From Pyrocephalus nanus (lineage: Eukaryota > Chordata > Aves > Passeriformes > Tyrannidae), in NCBI GenBank assembly GCA_038380795.1, contig CM076268.1:669501-733500 (forward strand): a DNA stretch of 64,000 nucleotides, in the 5' to 3' direction. Shown in pieces: positions 1 to 12,129 of the stretch. Position 1 is the first letter of the stretch, and each line of letters opens with the position of its first letter. The translations under genes were made by a program, and so were the position numbers. The notes beneath the pieces were generated by a model, which was given only the letters and a program-made list of their open reading frames with translations, had not been told where the DNA came from and searched no databases.

Positions 1-2966
1 GTATGTGAAAGGGTGATAGTGGGGTTGTCATCAGGTTCTCACAAGTGTAGTCAGCCCCTTGTGCATCCCGGTGGTGGCACAGCCTGTAATTACACAGTCA
101 CACACTATTCTTTCTTCAGAAGCCCATGGCCTTATTCAGGGCACTTATTAAGTACTATATTTTGCTTACTGATCATAGGTTCCAAACCTGATTTACTGTA
201 CCCATTCAAATTTTCCTCAGAGAAGGGACTGATAAATGTCCTTGGAGGTGAGTCTGTGGCCTTTAAGTTCACTCTGCTTGGTAATTTCTTCACAGACCTC
301 AATGAAATTATTTGCAGAGTGAAACTGTGAGAGGAAATATGAACTGAATTGCCGAAGTCCATTAATTTTGGTTACTGGTCCAGAAGGTCTGCACTTCCAG
401 AAGGCACCAGAATGAAGTGAGGTGCCCAAAGCACAGCTCCTCTGTATCCCAGCTTCAAGTAAGTGTGCTCTGCACTTTGGGAGATTGGGCTTTTCCACGT
501 TGGGCACTCAGAAATACACAGAGACCAACCTGGACAACTGCAGCTCTGTATCCTGCTATCCTAGGGAGATGCTGTGGAGGACAGAGAGGAGAGCATCACA
601 CTTCCCTGGGTTCCTCACTCCTGTTAACCCTGCGACCATTGCTCCTCTTCCTGCCTCATTCCTCGTGGTGTGACCAGGCACATTCCTTCAGCAAACAGTC
701 CCAGTCAGTCCTCTGAGTAAGCCCCTGAGTCAGGCAGAGGTCTTGAGGAAAAAATAATATTAAAGATCATATTGTTCTGTCTGTGCACTTAATACTACTC
801 CTCCCAGGCAACTTCAATCCTGACATTTCTCAGCATTAGAATGTTTACATTTACTTCATATTCCAACACAGCTTCTTGGCATTCATTGTCTTATTACTAA
901 GGTTAAAAGAGAAAAAAAAAAAAATTCAAGAGCTGTCAAATCCATGTTTCTTCCTCGGTCACCTTTGTTTTAACACTGTGCTTTCATCCTCAACATCTTT
1001 TCCAAAATCTCTGTCCCTGGGCCTGCACCATGCATTTCTTTCTCCTTTTCCTTGTGGCTCTGAATGTTACATCTTGAATTTCAATGAGCCTGGGCCAAGC
1101 ACTCAGTAGTCAGACATACAGGAGAGCTCTGTGGTCTGGTGCTCTCTCAAGGACTGTAAAAGATGCTGTGCTTCCTTCCCCTCACTTTATCCAAATTTCA
1201 TGCTGTGCTCCAAAACACAGGAGAGCATCCTTGCCCTCCCTCTGATCTGAATGATGATGACTGAAATAAATAGGTTATTAAATAGAAGCAGGCACAAAGC
1301 ACACACAATTTCAGTCCAAATAACTCAAATCCACCATTTCTAAAAAAAAAAAAAAAAAAAAAAAAGAAAGAAGAAGAAATTAAAAAAGACAGGCAAACCT
1401 ACAAAGAGTTTCTTACAGTAGGTTGTCTAAGAAGAGGTGACTAACCCAAACTGCAATGTCAGAATATACTGATATAGAGTGTTATAGGGATAAATACTGT
1501 CAAGTCATTATCAGTGTACAATGAATGAAATTCAATAAAGTCAAATGAACCCATCCATCTATTCTTGCAGATTTCCAAATTTTTTACACTAATTTCCGTG
1601 TTCCTCTTTGACACTGAATTTTCAGGAGGAGAATCAATTCAGAAAATGGCTCTTAATATAAAATTTAATCATAGCTTTTTCAGTAAGTGTGCAATTTTTT
1701 TTTTTTTAAGAAATAAAATGTGATGTGATCTACATTTTTGATTAAACAGGGAAAATGCTTATGGGCTTTATCCTGATAGAGCCTTGATTCCTTAAGCAAC
1801 ACATTATGAGATGTTAATTAAATGACAGTAACGTGTAACATAGCTCCCGTTTTTAATTTATTCAGGCTTCATATTACTTCCACACTGAAGGGATATTCTC
1901 ACCTTAAAAGAAAGCAGCAGAGCTGATGAAACCTGGTTTCCTCTAAGATTTGTGAGTGTGGGTTGAGCTCAGCCCGGTGGGTCGTGGGGCATCCGTGGGG
2001 ATCACACTCCTGCTGTGCCTTCCCTGGTGTGGGGCTCTGACAGCGCAGTGGGGACTCACTGGGACAATGCCAAGGGTGTTCTGGCTCTGCTGCTTAGGGA
2101 AATGTATTCCTTGAGGGATTCTGGAAGTGCCAGACCTCACTAGATGGGTGCAGAGCAGGTACACACAGAAGGTCTGGACGGGCTCTGGATCAGATTCTCG
2201 CTGGATTTTCAGGGTGTTTATCACACTGCCACTGCCAGAAGCATGTCATAGCAGAACAAACACATCTATTTTACTGGATGCAATGGCAGCAAAAGAACAC
2301 CCAGCCAGTCCCTGGTGGTGCCTGTCCCATAATTTTTTGTGGGATCTCCTACAAAAGGGGAACCCCAGCAGCACAACCCTGGTGTTCAGACGGGTCAGCA
2401 TCCAACCCTGCACAGGCTCCATCCAGGATGGATCCCTCAGCTGGCAGAGCATGCTCTCCATGTCAGCTCTACTCTGCTGCAGGTGAGCTTAAACGGACTG
2501 GTGACTTCAGCATTTCCAAGGGATCAGGGAAAAAGAGGCAGGAAGGGAACACACAGAGCTCAGGAGATCACTTCTTTTGTGTCTGAGCCAAACAAAGAAC
2601 ATACCTCTTTGTTTTCAGAAGTGAGATAAGAAAACATGCTTTCCTATCTTATTTATGCCAGGCTTATTTATTTTATATGTTTGATAGCATTTTCAGGTAC
2701 TCAGACTGCCTGCAGTTAAACACCTGAAACCCAGTCATTCCAGCACTGGGGTACAGGGAACCTTTGAATTCAGTGTCCTGCCAGCAGCACTGGCATTCAG
2801 CATCCTTTGCTTAGGGGATGAAGGTTAATATTTAACATTACATCCATCAGCTCCTAAAAGCTCAGACCTACTAGCATTTCATATTGTTGTCCTTTTACAA
2901 GTGGATCCCAGGACAGGGAACACTGTTTAGGAAAGTGGTTTAAAAAGGAGCTGAACAAAACAAAAA
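1..2966. other. Unique noncoding DNA, no gene recognised
   Basis: The frames here are short and overlap on both strands. None resembles a known protein. A patch at about 1940-2500 is richer in G+C and opens several frames at once, which is expected by chance when stop codons become rarer. The segment contains an A-rich run listed separately. No transposon was recognised. Confidence 0.6.
1342..1389. repeat. A-rich simple repeat
   Basis: A run of 24 adenines at 1342-1365 is followed by a purine-only stretch of GAAAG/AAGAAG type. Nothing upstream looks like a retrocopied mRNA, so this is read as a simple low-complexity repeat and not a processed-pseudogene tail. Confidence 0.9.
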
Positions 2967-3149
2967 CACTGGCACAGGGTGCCCAGAGAAGCTGTGGCTG
3001 TCCCTGGATCCCTGGAAGTGTCCAAGGCCAGGTTGGACGGGGCTTGGAGCACCCTGGGCTGGTGGAAGGTGTCCCTGACTGTGGCAGGGGTGGCACTGGA
3101 TGAGCTTTAAGGTCTCTTCCAACACAAACCATTCTATGATTCTCTGATG
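2967..3149 (+). mobile_element. CR1 LINE 3'-end fragment (plus strand)
   Basis: The segment matches the remembered 3' end of avian CR1 elements: the block CACTGGCACAGGGTGCCCAG, then the 'aagtgtccaaggccaggttgga' type core, then the 'gatgagctttaaggtctcttccaac' type block, and finally the terminal ATTCTATGATTCTCTGATG. Only the 3' untranslated region and tail remain. The reverse-transcriptase and endonuclease coding parts are absent, as in most CR1 copies, which are 5'-truncated. The copy is dead. Its preserved terminal repeat marks the original 3' junction at about 3149. It is evidence for an avian (or at least archosaur/turtle) genome. Confidence 0.93.
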
Positions 3150-5239
3150 CTACGAGAAAAAGCCCAAAGCATGCTCTGATATGTTCAGTGCATTGAAATA
3201 TGTTCTTAGGGCTATACTGAACAGAAATCTAGACAGCAACCAAAATGAAACCTTTGAGTAGTCTATGATGATTTAAAAGAAATGTTCTCTTCTTGGAAGC
3301 AGTGCCATGTATTAGGTTGCTTGTTAATCTAAATTTCAATGTCCTTAATTATGCTAATTTTTTTCCTGGCAGATAATTAAAAAGAAGATTTTTAATGAGT
3401 TAGATGTCTTAAGATCCTAGAGAGAAGGAAATAATGGGAGAGAGAGGCTGGTAGAAAAGCTAAATAAAACAAAACTCAGACCTGAGATGCATTCAGTCCC
3501 ACATTCCCCCTGCCATTTAGTAGGCAGATTAATTTCCTTGTGCTGTCCTGTGACGAGGTTTTCTGACTGCGTGCATCCTTGTGATTTATCTGTGTATTTG
3601 ATGAGGACCTATTTGGGGCACAGGCAACCTTTTATCCTCTGCCTGCAGAAGAAAGGGGTCCTGTGGTAGAGCTTGCACATGAGCCCTCTACAGCAGAAAT
3701 AATGCTGGAGACTTGTTCCTGCAGACAGAATCCTGACCCACTTTGGAACTGATCACTCCACAGTACTTTTATCATTACCCACCGATGTTGTTTTCCAAAG
3801 GCTTGGTCTCTGACCTATTTTCACTCTGATTTCTATGCTAGTGAGGCTTTTATCCTTTAAATTGTTGGATGCTTGTTTGTGTACATACAGCACAAATTTT
3901 GCTAACCAAACAAGATCCAGTGTTTCTGTTGGCAAGGGGCTGTTTTTGTGTTAGAAACTGAGGTGTATGTAACAGAAATACTACCTTCATTTTAAGTCTA
4001 ATACACCTTTCTGTATTCTTCTTGCATCTGGGACTGAGATGGAGATACTGAAATTAGGAAGAATGTATTTACAGCCTGGGGAACAGAAAACAGGTGTGAG
4101 AAAACAGCCTTCTGTAGAGCCTCTAAGTGACAATTTTTGCAGAATATTCAATCACAAATGCAAGTGGAGGAGAAATTCTGGGTCAAGGGTTTGACCATAC
4201 TTTTGCTTTGGCTGATTCTGGAGAGAGCAGCCAGAAATTCCCAGCAAGACCATCCGATACCCTGGGATAAGCATCCCTCGAGCACCAGGAGAACCGGCCA
4301 CGTGCCGTCTCAGCCCAGTTCCCAGCTCCAGATAATCCCCCTTCCCAAAGCCATTCCCTCAACAGGTGCTGGTGGCCCCTGCTGTCTCCTTCATTAAGGG
4401 GCCAAGGACCATGTGATTATGGGAGCTAAACACTCACTTATCCCTGGGTGAAGTTCAACTCTGCTCCAGCAGCAAAGGGCGGCTGGAAGAGGAGGCATCA
4501 CCATTGTCCTGCCCTCAGGACTTCACCCGCAGCACTGTTAACCCAGCACTTTGCACAGCACTAATCCCCCATTCAGCAAAACACCAGAGCCCTGCTCAGC
4601 CCCAAAGCTTGCCTGAACTGGGGCCTCAATTCATTCTGAGAGGAGGGAGAGTGAAAGGAACAAAATAAATCTATGCAAGATACAGAAAAGTGAGTTTTAG
4701 GCACTGAATTGCTGTAAACAAATATGTTGCTTACACAGCTAATTGTTAATCAAGTAATTGTGTATATACGTGCATGTGTATATATATGTATATAAATGGA
4801 CACATACACACCCACATATATATATTTATATATTCCCTCTCAAAAAAAATAAACAAAATGTAAGTTGCTCAGAGGTTTCCTTAGATGCAAGTTTTCTGCA
4901 GGTTAGGTTAGCCACAGAAGGAAAAGGGCCACTAAAAAACTAACTAAATAAATATACAGCTTTGTTCAGTTGTATCTCCAGCAGGGATATGACTGTTCAT
5001 TATGAATAGGGGCTGAAGGCTTCACTGCTCTGTAGTTTATAAATACTAATGAGTGACATATTGAGAAAAATTGTACCTACAAAAGCAAAGTCTTCTGCCA
5101 TGCAAATCAGGCCCCAATTCCCCACAGATAAGGATCTTTTTGATGGAACACATGCAAAATCTACAGCTCTTAATTCTTTCATTAGTATTCCAGGCAGACG
5201 ATTGCCAAATAACAGGGAAAACTGTCTGAATTGCTGTGT
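3150..5239. other. Unique noncoding DNA, no gene recognised
   Basis: This is unique AT-leaning sequence with scattered short frames that show no family resemblance. It includes a CA/TA-type microsatellite at about 4761-4835 and a canonical octamer (ATGCAAAT) at 5100-5107. No mobile element was recognised. Confidence 0.55.
4761..4835. repeat. Imperfect TA/TG/CA microsatellite
   Basis: The stretch alternates TGTATATA, TATATATG, ACACACCCACATATATATA and related purine/pyrimidine dinucleotides. It is interrupted and not a perfect array. Short frames that cross it are artefacts of the repeat. Confidence 0.85.
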
Positions 5240-5480
5240 CTGAAACCTAATATTGATTTGTTTAATAGTGTCAGGAAGTCAAAATTCACAAATCTCCTGT
5301 CGATTGTTTATGAGGCAGTTAGCACAGAATTGGATGCCCCTGCTTAATTAATAACTCATTACTGAAATTTGATTATATGCTTGAATGGTTTAAATGGGCT
5401 CTAATTCAGTATCTGCAAAGCAGTGTTGCAACAAAGTAAAATGGATCTAAAAGCTTGTTTTTTAACACTATTGCTGTCTG
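5240..5480. promoter_or_regulatory. Candidate conserved noncoding element (AT-rich)
   Basis: The block is dense in homeodomain- and forkhead-like words: TTGTTTA-type sites, CGATTGTTTATG, and a palindromic TTAATTAA at 5344-5351 followed by TAACTCATTA. It lacks any repeat signature and has no long open frame. This composition is typical of vertebrate developmental enhancers. Conservation was not tested, so the call is an inference from composition and motif content only. Confidence 0.3.
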
Positions 5481-7855
5481 TATTTCATGATCTCCACTGG
5501 TGAAGGAGATGTTGACATAGTTGCTGGGGCAGACCTTGTAGTGCATTATGAATTGACACAAAAAGGTGTTCTTCTAATGATGTTATGAACTGCATTCCAG
5601 CTAAATTAGAAGGGTACTTTCAGAGAAATTACACTGATTTCAAAAGAAAGGAGCTCTAAAGGTGATTTTTTTAGCATGTGATTAATTTATCAGTAATGGA
5701 AACGAGGAGAACAAAGATATTTCTACCATGGCCTTTTATTCCCAAGCATCCTGGGGATTCAGGTTTGTGTGTCTGGGGTCCTGAGCTCTTCAGTGACTTA
5801 GGTGCTCTTGAAACTCCTATCCACCATATTTTATGCTTTTTTTCTGGCACTTTCTCAGAGCTGGTATTAATGGAGGGAAGAAATTTTCCAGGTGTAATTT
5901 TGAAGTTCTGAACTTCACCAACTGAACCTTTTCTCATTTTCAGCATTTGACTATACTAAAATGTCTCCACTGAGGATTGCCCTCTCACCTTTCTTGGTTT
6001 TGAGAAAACAGAACAAAACAGATATTAAAAAAAGTAGATTTGTGCACAGTTCTGAGATAAAGTGAACTAAAATAAGCTGTGTCTAAGGGTAATCAGGACA
6101 CTTGTTTTGGCAGTGCTGGGAATCCCCAGTTTTCATTAATTTTTTCATTAATTACAAGGAATTATTATCTTGCTGGAAAATTGAAAATGGGTTTGCCTGG
6201 CTCCTGGTATTTCCCTTCAATGCACACACCGATCACCAGTAAACCTTTGTGCTAAAGTCTTGTGTGGATTTCTCATAGTGGATGCTCTGGGAGGTTATTT
6301 GGTCTGCAGGGCTTTCCTTACTCCCCAGTGAAATTCCTTGGAACCCCACTGAACTCCTGCTGAAGATGGTGCTCACTGCTGGTGGGATGGACACATGCTC
6401 CAGGGTGACTGATGTGCATACCATGAACAGTGGTTAGCAAACAGCAGAAAGGGAAGAGTTCACAGGCCACCTGTTGTCTGAGTGTTGTGTGCCCAGACTC
6501 TTTTAACCGAGTTCAAGAAGCCTGTTTAGCCAAAAGCAGTAAAAAATTAATAATTAATAAGATTCAAGCAGATATGTTCCACCAGCTCCAGTAGGATAAA
6601 TCAGTGAAATGCTTCGGGAAAAGCTGTTCTCATGAGAATTCCAGGTGTGGTTTGCCTTAATGAAAACCTTTGCATAACTGGGGGAGTTTTAGAGCAACCT
6701 AGACAGGGAACACTGAGCTGGTCAAAGCTGGCCCTGGAGGCAAGAACTTGACCCATAGCAGTAATAAATGGCATCATTTCTCTGAAGTCTGTGAAGCTGA
6801 GGATTTCAGATCAGATCCTCAAAGCAACTTAATCCTTCAATCAATAAAATATACTTCTCTAAATATCCCTGAGGAACTGGACCTTGGAACTTGGACCTCG
6901 ATCCACATGAAGTGCTAACACCTACTAAGGAGATGCCTTCTTAGGTACTTCTACAAAGAATAACCTTCTAAAACTTGCATATTGATGTAGCCGGACTATC
7001 TCTCAGAGTAATAAACAGATCTGTTTGATGAGCAAATACAAGTGCTCTGAAATACATATACAGGTATGTATAAAAATAGGAATCAAGTGGTAGTTCTAAT
7101 TGAAATAAAATTGACTGAGGTATATATTACTCAGTATGGTCATGGAATCTTAATGTTTGAGCACTTTGAGGGGAAAAAAAAAAGGCAGAAAATGACTTCA
7201 AGTTTGCCTAGAACTGCCCTTAATCTTGTGCAGATGAATAAGCAGTGAGTTACCTGTCCATGTACTGTGTAGGCAGTGACTGTGTCTGGCACATTAGCTG
7301 AACTCCCTGGTATAAACTGTGTTACATTTTGTGTCCAAACCTCTCTGGAAATGTGAATTGCAGTATATTCTATAGCATAAAATGGCCAATTATTAATTAA
7401 GCTCTCTTTCTCTTACAACCTTTTCCTGCACAACTTGCGTGGGCAGGGGAAGACGCTTCTGATGTCCATGTTTGGGAAGGGCAGAAACCCTGGTAGATTT
7501 AGTAAAAACACCTTAGAAAAGGAGACAAAAAAAAAAAATCTGAGTTTTACCCCTCTCATGTGGTTTTCCCAGCCTTAGAATTGGGAAGTGCTGTAGGTTA
7601 AGCTCCTATGCTCTGTCTCTGAGCACCGTGCTCTTGCAGCAAGATGCTAATGCTGTTTCAGGTTCTCTGAAGCCTTTGAAAACAGTTGTGTATTTATCAT
7701 AAGCAGAGCCCATCAACACTGAATCAACAGAGGTATTTTTTAAAAGTCATCTTTACATTATCCATATGACAGATTTTTTTTTTTTAAAGCTGTAATTTTT
7801 CTGCCTTTTACAAACAGGTTTTAGTGATGTTTCACACAGATTTTTTCCATTTGAA
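5481..7855. other. Unique noncoding DNA, no gene recognised
   Basis: Short overlapping frames only. There are small A and T homopolymers (about 7528-7540 and 7773-7786). A short direct repeat of a GGAACTTGGACCT-type word occurs near 6874-6898. No mobile element or RNA gene was recognised. Confidence 0.55.
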
Positions 7856-8480
7856 TTTCTGATAACTAGAACATCATTATAATTGTTTAGCATGTAGATT
7901 GCTTAAGCAGTTTAAGATGAAGATTATTTTAAATTTCCACTCTTACATAACTGAGCATATTATCATCATTAACTGTGAAACAGTCATTAATGATAACTAA
8001 CAATAAATTATACCATCACAAGTTCATTTTTCAAGCAAGAAGGAATTTCTGTACATTTTCATACATGCAACCATTAACAATGTTGTAGTTCATAGGTCTG
8101 CTAACTTTTTCTAGTGATGGGTAACTTTTAAAATAATTAAGCCTGGGCAACTAAGAACGTTTTTGAACCATAATTAAAGACAAAACATACCTTCTAAGCA
8201 ATGTTTTAACTTGTGCTAAACAGCAATCTCAGGAAGAATGCTGGTTTCTTTCTGCTCTGGGCCGATTTGTCAAACTACTATTAAGAAATTTTAGTTATAA
8301 AAAAAAAAAATGGAGTGAACCTTTATTTTTTCTCCTCTAATTTATTACGGTTGATTACGCAGCTGGAATGGGAAGGTAGCTGCTGTTTGTAGTTAAATAA
8401 CTCCTCACAATTTCTTAAAGAAATGATCTTCAAAGCTTTAATGGGTCAGTGGCTCAAGTACAAAGGAAAGATTGATTTTC
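7856..8480. promoter_or_regulatory. Candidate conserved noncoding element cluster
   Basis: AT-rich sequence with many ATTA/TAAT homeodomain cores and an imperfect dyad at 7960-7996: 16-nt arms, 13 of 16 positions paired, 5-nt loop. A second sub-block at about 8331-8480 carries GGTTGATTACGCAGC and AATTTCTTAAAGAAAT-like words. No frame is open for long and no transposon is visible. Enhancer function is inferred and no alignment was available. Confidence 0.33.
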
Positions 8481-8689
8481 ATACTCCCACTCTTTGTTCC
8501 CAAAGTTTAAAACAGACACGTTCTGGTAAATTAGTTTGTCTATGTTATTAATGGAAGAACTTATTAAACTCCCATAAATACATGGTGGTATCTTACTTAA
8601 AACACAGAATGCATTTGCTTTGAAAAAAATACACGTTTAAAAGTAAACAGGGGTGTAATATTTTTATTTGATTTCAGAAGTGCCTGAGA

Positions 8690-9240
8690 AGGCAGAAAGC
8701 AGGAGAACCGGGGGTTTGCAAAATGTATGAGGTATGCACGGTGATGAATGGCACCGAGAGCGCGGGCTGGAGCCGACAGAAAATACCTTACTGGTGTTTA
8801 ATGAAAAGCATTCCCGTCCCGGGAAAGTGGAGATGCTGCGGGGAGAGAGACTGCTTCGAGCAAGAAATATTGTCTGGGGGAAACGCTGGTTTTAGATGAG
8901 GCTCCTGAGCACGTTCCTGGAGAGGAGAGGAGGGAGGGTGGGCTGATGGTGAGGGAACATTGCCGGGGTCAGGGCAGGCCTCGGTGCTGGCAGAGAGGAG
9001 AGGTGATGGCAGGGAGATCACTCAGCCCCACGGAGGGAGCAGCTCTGCTGCTACACCAGGGGCACGAGGGGAGTGTTCCCCAGCCACAGCTCCTTCTGCA
9101 GCAGCTGCAGGTCAGCACAGGTCCGTGTCTTCCCCTGCACAAGCGGAGACACTTGTGATGTATTCTCATGGCCCCGAGGTCACCGAGTCTCCCCGATGAT
9201 CTGCCTGTCTGCAGAAGGATGTCTCGCCACACTTAATCAC
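8690..9240. promoter_or_regulatory. CpG-enriched, GC-richer patch
   Basis: About twenty CpG dinucleotides fall within roughly 550 bases, in words such as CACCGAGAGCGCGGG, GTCCCGGGAAAG and GGTCACCGAG. The flanks are CpG-poor. The several overlapping frames on both strands are a consequence of the base composition and show no protein family. It could be a small unmethylated regulatory element or a promoter of a noncoding transcript. No TATA box or initiator can be assigned with confidence. Confidence 0.3.
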
Positions 9241-9329
9241 CTTTTCTTTCACTCACCCCACAGTGTTTAGCTTTCCCTGTGAATAAACCCCCCACATCTC
9301 ATCAGTTCACAGGGAGGGACAGACCCTCA

Positions 9330-9850
9330 GAAGTGTTCCCAGTTGACCCCATCAACAGCTATAAAGGTTGGTGTATCAGACGGGCTCCAGTTAACTAGAA
9401 ATTCACTACCAAGGCTGTTATCAGAGGTAAAAGCACCAGTGGAACTGGAACTCACACCACTGCTGCCTGCTAATGGAGGGGCAAGCTGCTGTGACAGGCC
9501 ATGGGGGTATTGCTGGTGGGTTGATCAACTCAATGGGGCTGGTCTGTGTTCCCCATTCCCACTGGAGGCAGCTGAGCTTAGTCCTGCTGATGAATATCCC
9601 TACCAACTCTAGTCTGAAGGTCAGAGCTATGGGGTTGATCGTGGGAAGATGTGGATTTTTCCCCTGCATGTTGATGGTGCTCAGTGCATGGGCAATGTTT
9701 ATGGACTGCACTGCATCTTTCCATGTCCTTGCTGTTTTTTCAATTCATCCAGGCAATTTGTCATGGACCCCAGTACATCTGGGAGGGAACCAAATAACTG
9801 TGCTGCCTTGATACAGGGGGTGCAGGAAATAATCAAGGTCTAGCAAGAAG
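9330..9850. other. Unassigned segment, open on both strands; possible old element remnant
   Basis: On the plus strand a frame at 9473-9811 runs 112 codons. On the minus strand a frame at 9421-9711 runs 96 codons. Neither has a recognisable domain. The composition is more balanced than the AT-rich flanks. It could be a decayed fragment of an unidentified mobile element or simply unique DNA. No terminal repeats, target-site duplications or family-specific motifs could be seen, so no family is assigned. Confidence 0.25.
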
Positions 9851-11429
9851 CATCCATAACAGTTGACTGTGGAACCTCACATCAGTGGGCTTGTTGGACC
9901 CAAAATCTGACTCTGCCTGGGCTCATTTCTGCATTTATCGTATCAAGAGCTGCACCTTTGTAATAACAAAGGAAAAAATCATGGAGATAATAATTAGCTG
10001 CAAAGACCACACAAAAAAAGTTTCTAAAATGATAGCAGCCCCCTGCACTGACACTGAAATAAAATGTTTGTGAAATGAGAGTGTATTTCCTGGCTCTGGC
10101 ACTCAGAGCAATGCACTTTGCTATTGCACAGGCTCTGGACACTGTCTAAGGGAGCTGTGGGTAGAGAGAAAAGGAGAGGAAAATATTCCTGGAGCACTTT
10201 CCCCTTTTTACCAACAGAGGGATTTGAGAGCCTTTCTCCATCTGCAGGTTCTGGCAGTGATGCAGCCATAGGAGACGAGGGATGTGTGTGCACTGTAAAC
10301 ATGGCCCTGTGGATGCTGTGTCGTGTTCAGCCAATGGTTTCACGTGTGACAAATTTTCCAGGACAGCCTCACTGAAACACAGCCTAAGGAATCTCTTCCA
10401 AGGCACCAGAGAGATGGATCTACCGCTGGACAGGAGCAATCATCTGCTTAACAGCTCAAAGCTACACACACACACACACACAAATTTGGGTCAGGAAGTC
10501 AAAAATAACATTACACCAGATTCAATTTGAATTGTATGAGGGTTACAAATAAGCAGAATATTGTTGTGGTGCCTGGGTTAATATTTTCCTCTTTTGGAAA
10601 GCGCTGCAGGGTTATTAAATGTATATAAGTGGTTAGGCAGGCGCTGCTTTTATATCTCATCTGTAAGGAAAAGCTTCCAAAAAGGCACTGGCTTTTAACC
10701 ACGGGCTCTGTGGAGAGATAAGATGCCAGTTAGGGATGAACCAGCCCTGCTCTTCTAGCACAGGAGGTTTCCCCTGTGACTGGATATCCAGGGCTCTTCC
10801 ACTCCCATTTCCAATCTGTAGTGCTCACTCCCAATCGGTTCATTTGTCCAAACGTGTGTTTACATCTCCCAAGTATTTGAAAATGGCAATAAGCACCCAG
10901 CTTGCTCTCTTGCTTCCAGCCAGGCCGGGGAAATGGCTTTATTAGCGTGTGACTGTGATGCTGTGTGTGTGTGAACACGCCCAAGCACGTGCTGAGCTCT
11001 GACACCATCCCAGCCCGAGATGGTCTGACTGCAGGCTGCATCCCAGCTAGGCTTCTGCAAAGATCAGACAGGGAAATCTCCCTTTTGTCTTCGAAGCGTG
11101 AATGGGTGCTGAGCTTTCAGCAGTCTGTGAACTGCTTCAGTTCCTCTGGAACATCACAGCAACTTTTAAATTAATGATTTACTGTAAAAACAAGAGGTAA
11201 TAAAAACATGTCACTATCTGCAACCCCTCTCCCCTTCGCCCAGCTGAACTGTACGTGGATATTGAATCTCTTTTGTTGGCAGAAATCACAGTAATCTCTA
11301 AAGGACGTGCTTCTTCCGCCTTTTTGGGCTACCTCACGGAGGAGAATTCCAAAGATTTCTGGAAAAGCTTTTTAACATAGGCAGCAGAGCTCCCCTCCTT
11401 GTACCCTTCCCCCAGTATCATTATCAGTT
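9851..11429. other. Unique noncoding DNA, no gene recognised
   Basis: Unique sequence with short overlapping frames and a (CA)n microsatellite at 10464-10482. No splice-bounded coding candidate and no transposon was recognised. Confidence 0.55.
10464..10482. repeat. (AC)n microsatellite
   Basis: A perfect dinucleotide run of about nine AC units. It is short but could be polymorphic. Confidence 0.9.
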
Positions 11430-11950
11430 ACAGGATGCAGGTGACCAAGTAACTATATTGTGATTACATGGAAAATACCTCACAAGTACATAATAATTAC
11501 AAGTTCATGTAGATTGTTTAGTAAACACATTTGAAGTAAGAAAATAATTCAAAGATTAATTACCCCTTAACTCACAGGATTTAAATTATTTTCCCCCAAA
11601 TGTACAAATATATTTGTAGTGACTTCAAGGCTGGCAGAGAAGGAGTTATGATGGTTCTGATCTGAGAGGAAAAAATGAAATTTGACAGGCATGGATTATT
11701 TAAAGCACGCAGACGTGAGCCATGTAACCATTTCACTTTGATGCAAATCATAGAGGAAAGCACAGGAGGGATGGCCTGTACAGAGAAGTAGAGGACAAAG
11801 TTAGGATCTCCTGCCATCAACTTGAAATTTAAACATGCAATCATTTAATGGCAGCGCAGCATTACATTTCTTGTTGCATGCATTAATGTCAGCATCTGGG
11901 ACAAATATTTTGACAATTCTATTAAAATGCTTCACCATTCCCTATCTAAC
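11430..11950. promoter_or_regulatory. Candidate conserved noncoding element with FOX dyad and octamer
   Basis: Visible sites include the perfect inverted pair TGTTTA-G-TAAACA at 11515-11527, which matches two back-to-back forkhead (FOX) core sites. A canonical POU octamer ATGCAAAT lies at 11741-11748, preceded by CTTTG, giving a SOX-then-OCT order with a shortened spacer. Several ATTA cores are also present. The block has no repeat signature. The enhancer call is an inference from motif content. Confidence 0.37.
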
Positions 11951-12129
11951 ACCTGTTAGCTCTAATTTTCTTTCCTGAGAGACGTACATCAGTAGACAGT
12001 GTAGATTCCAAATCATTTATCACTTTTAAAGTGCTTCCATATGAGCTTTTGGGGGGGCTTATCTTGGCCTTAGGAAAACCTTTTCTGAATGTATTAAAAT
12101 TCAGTACTTAAGGGGGAAAAAAGTGTAGA

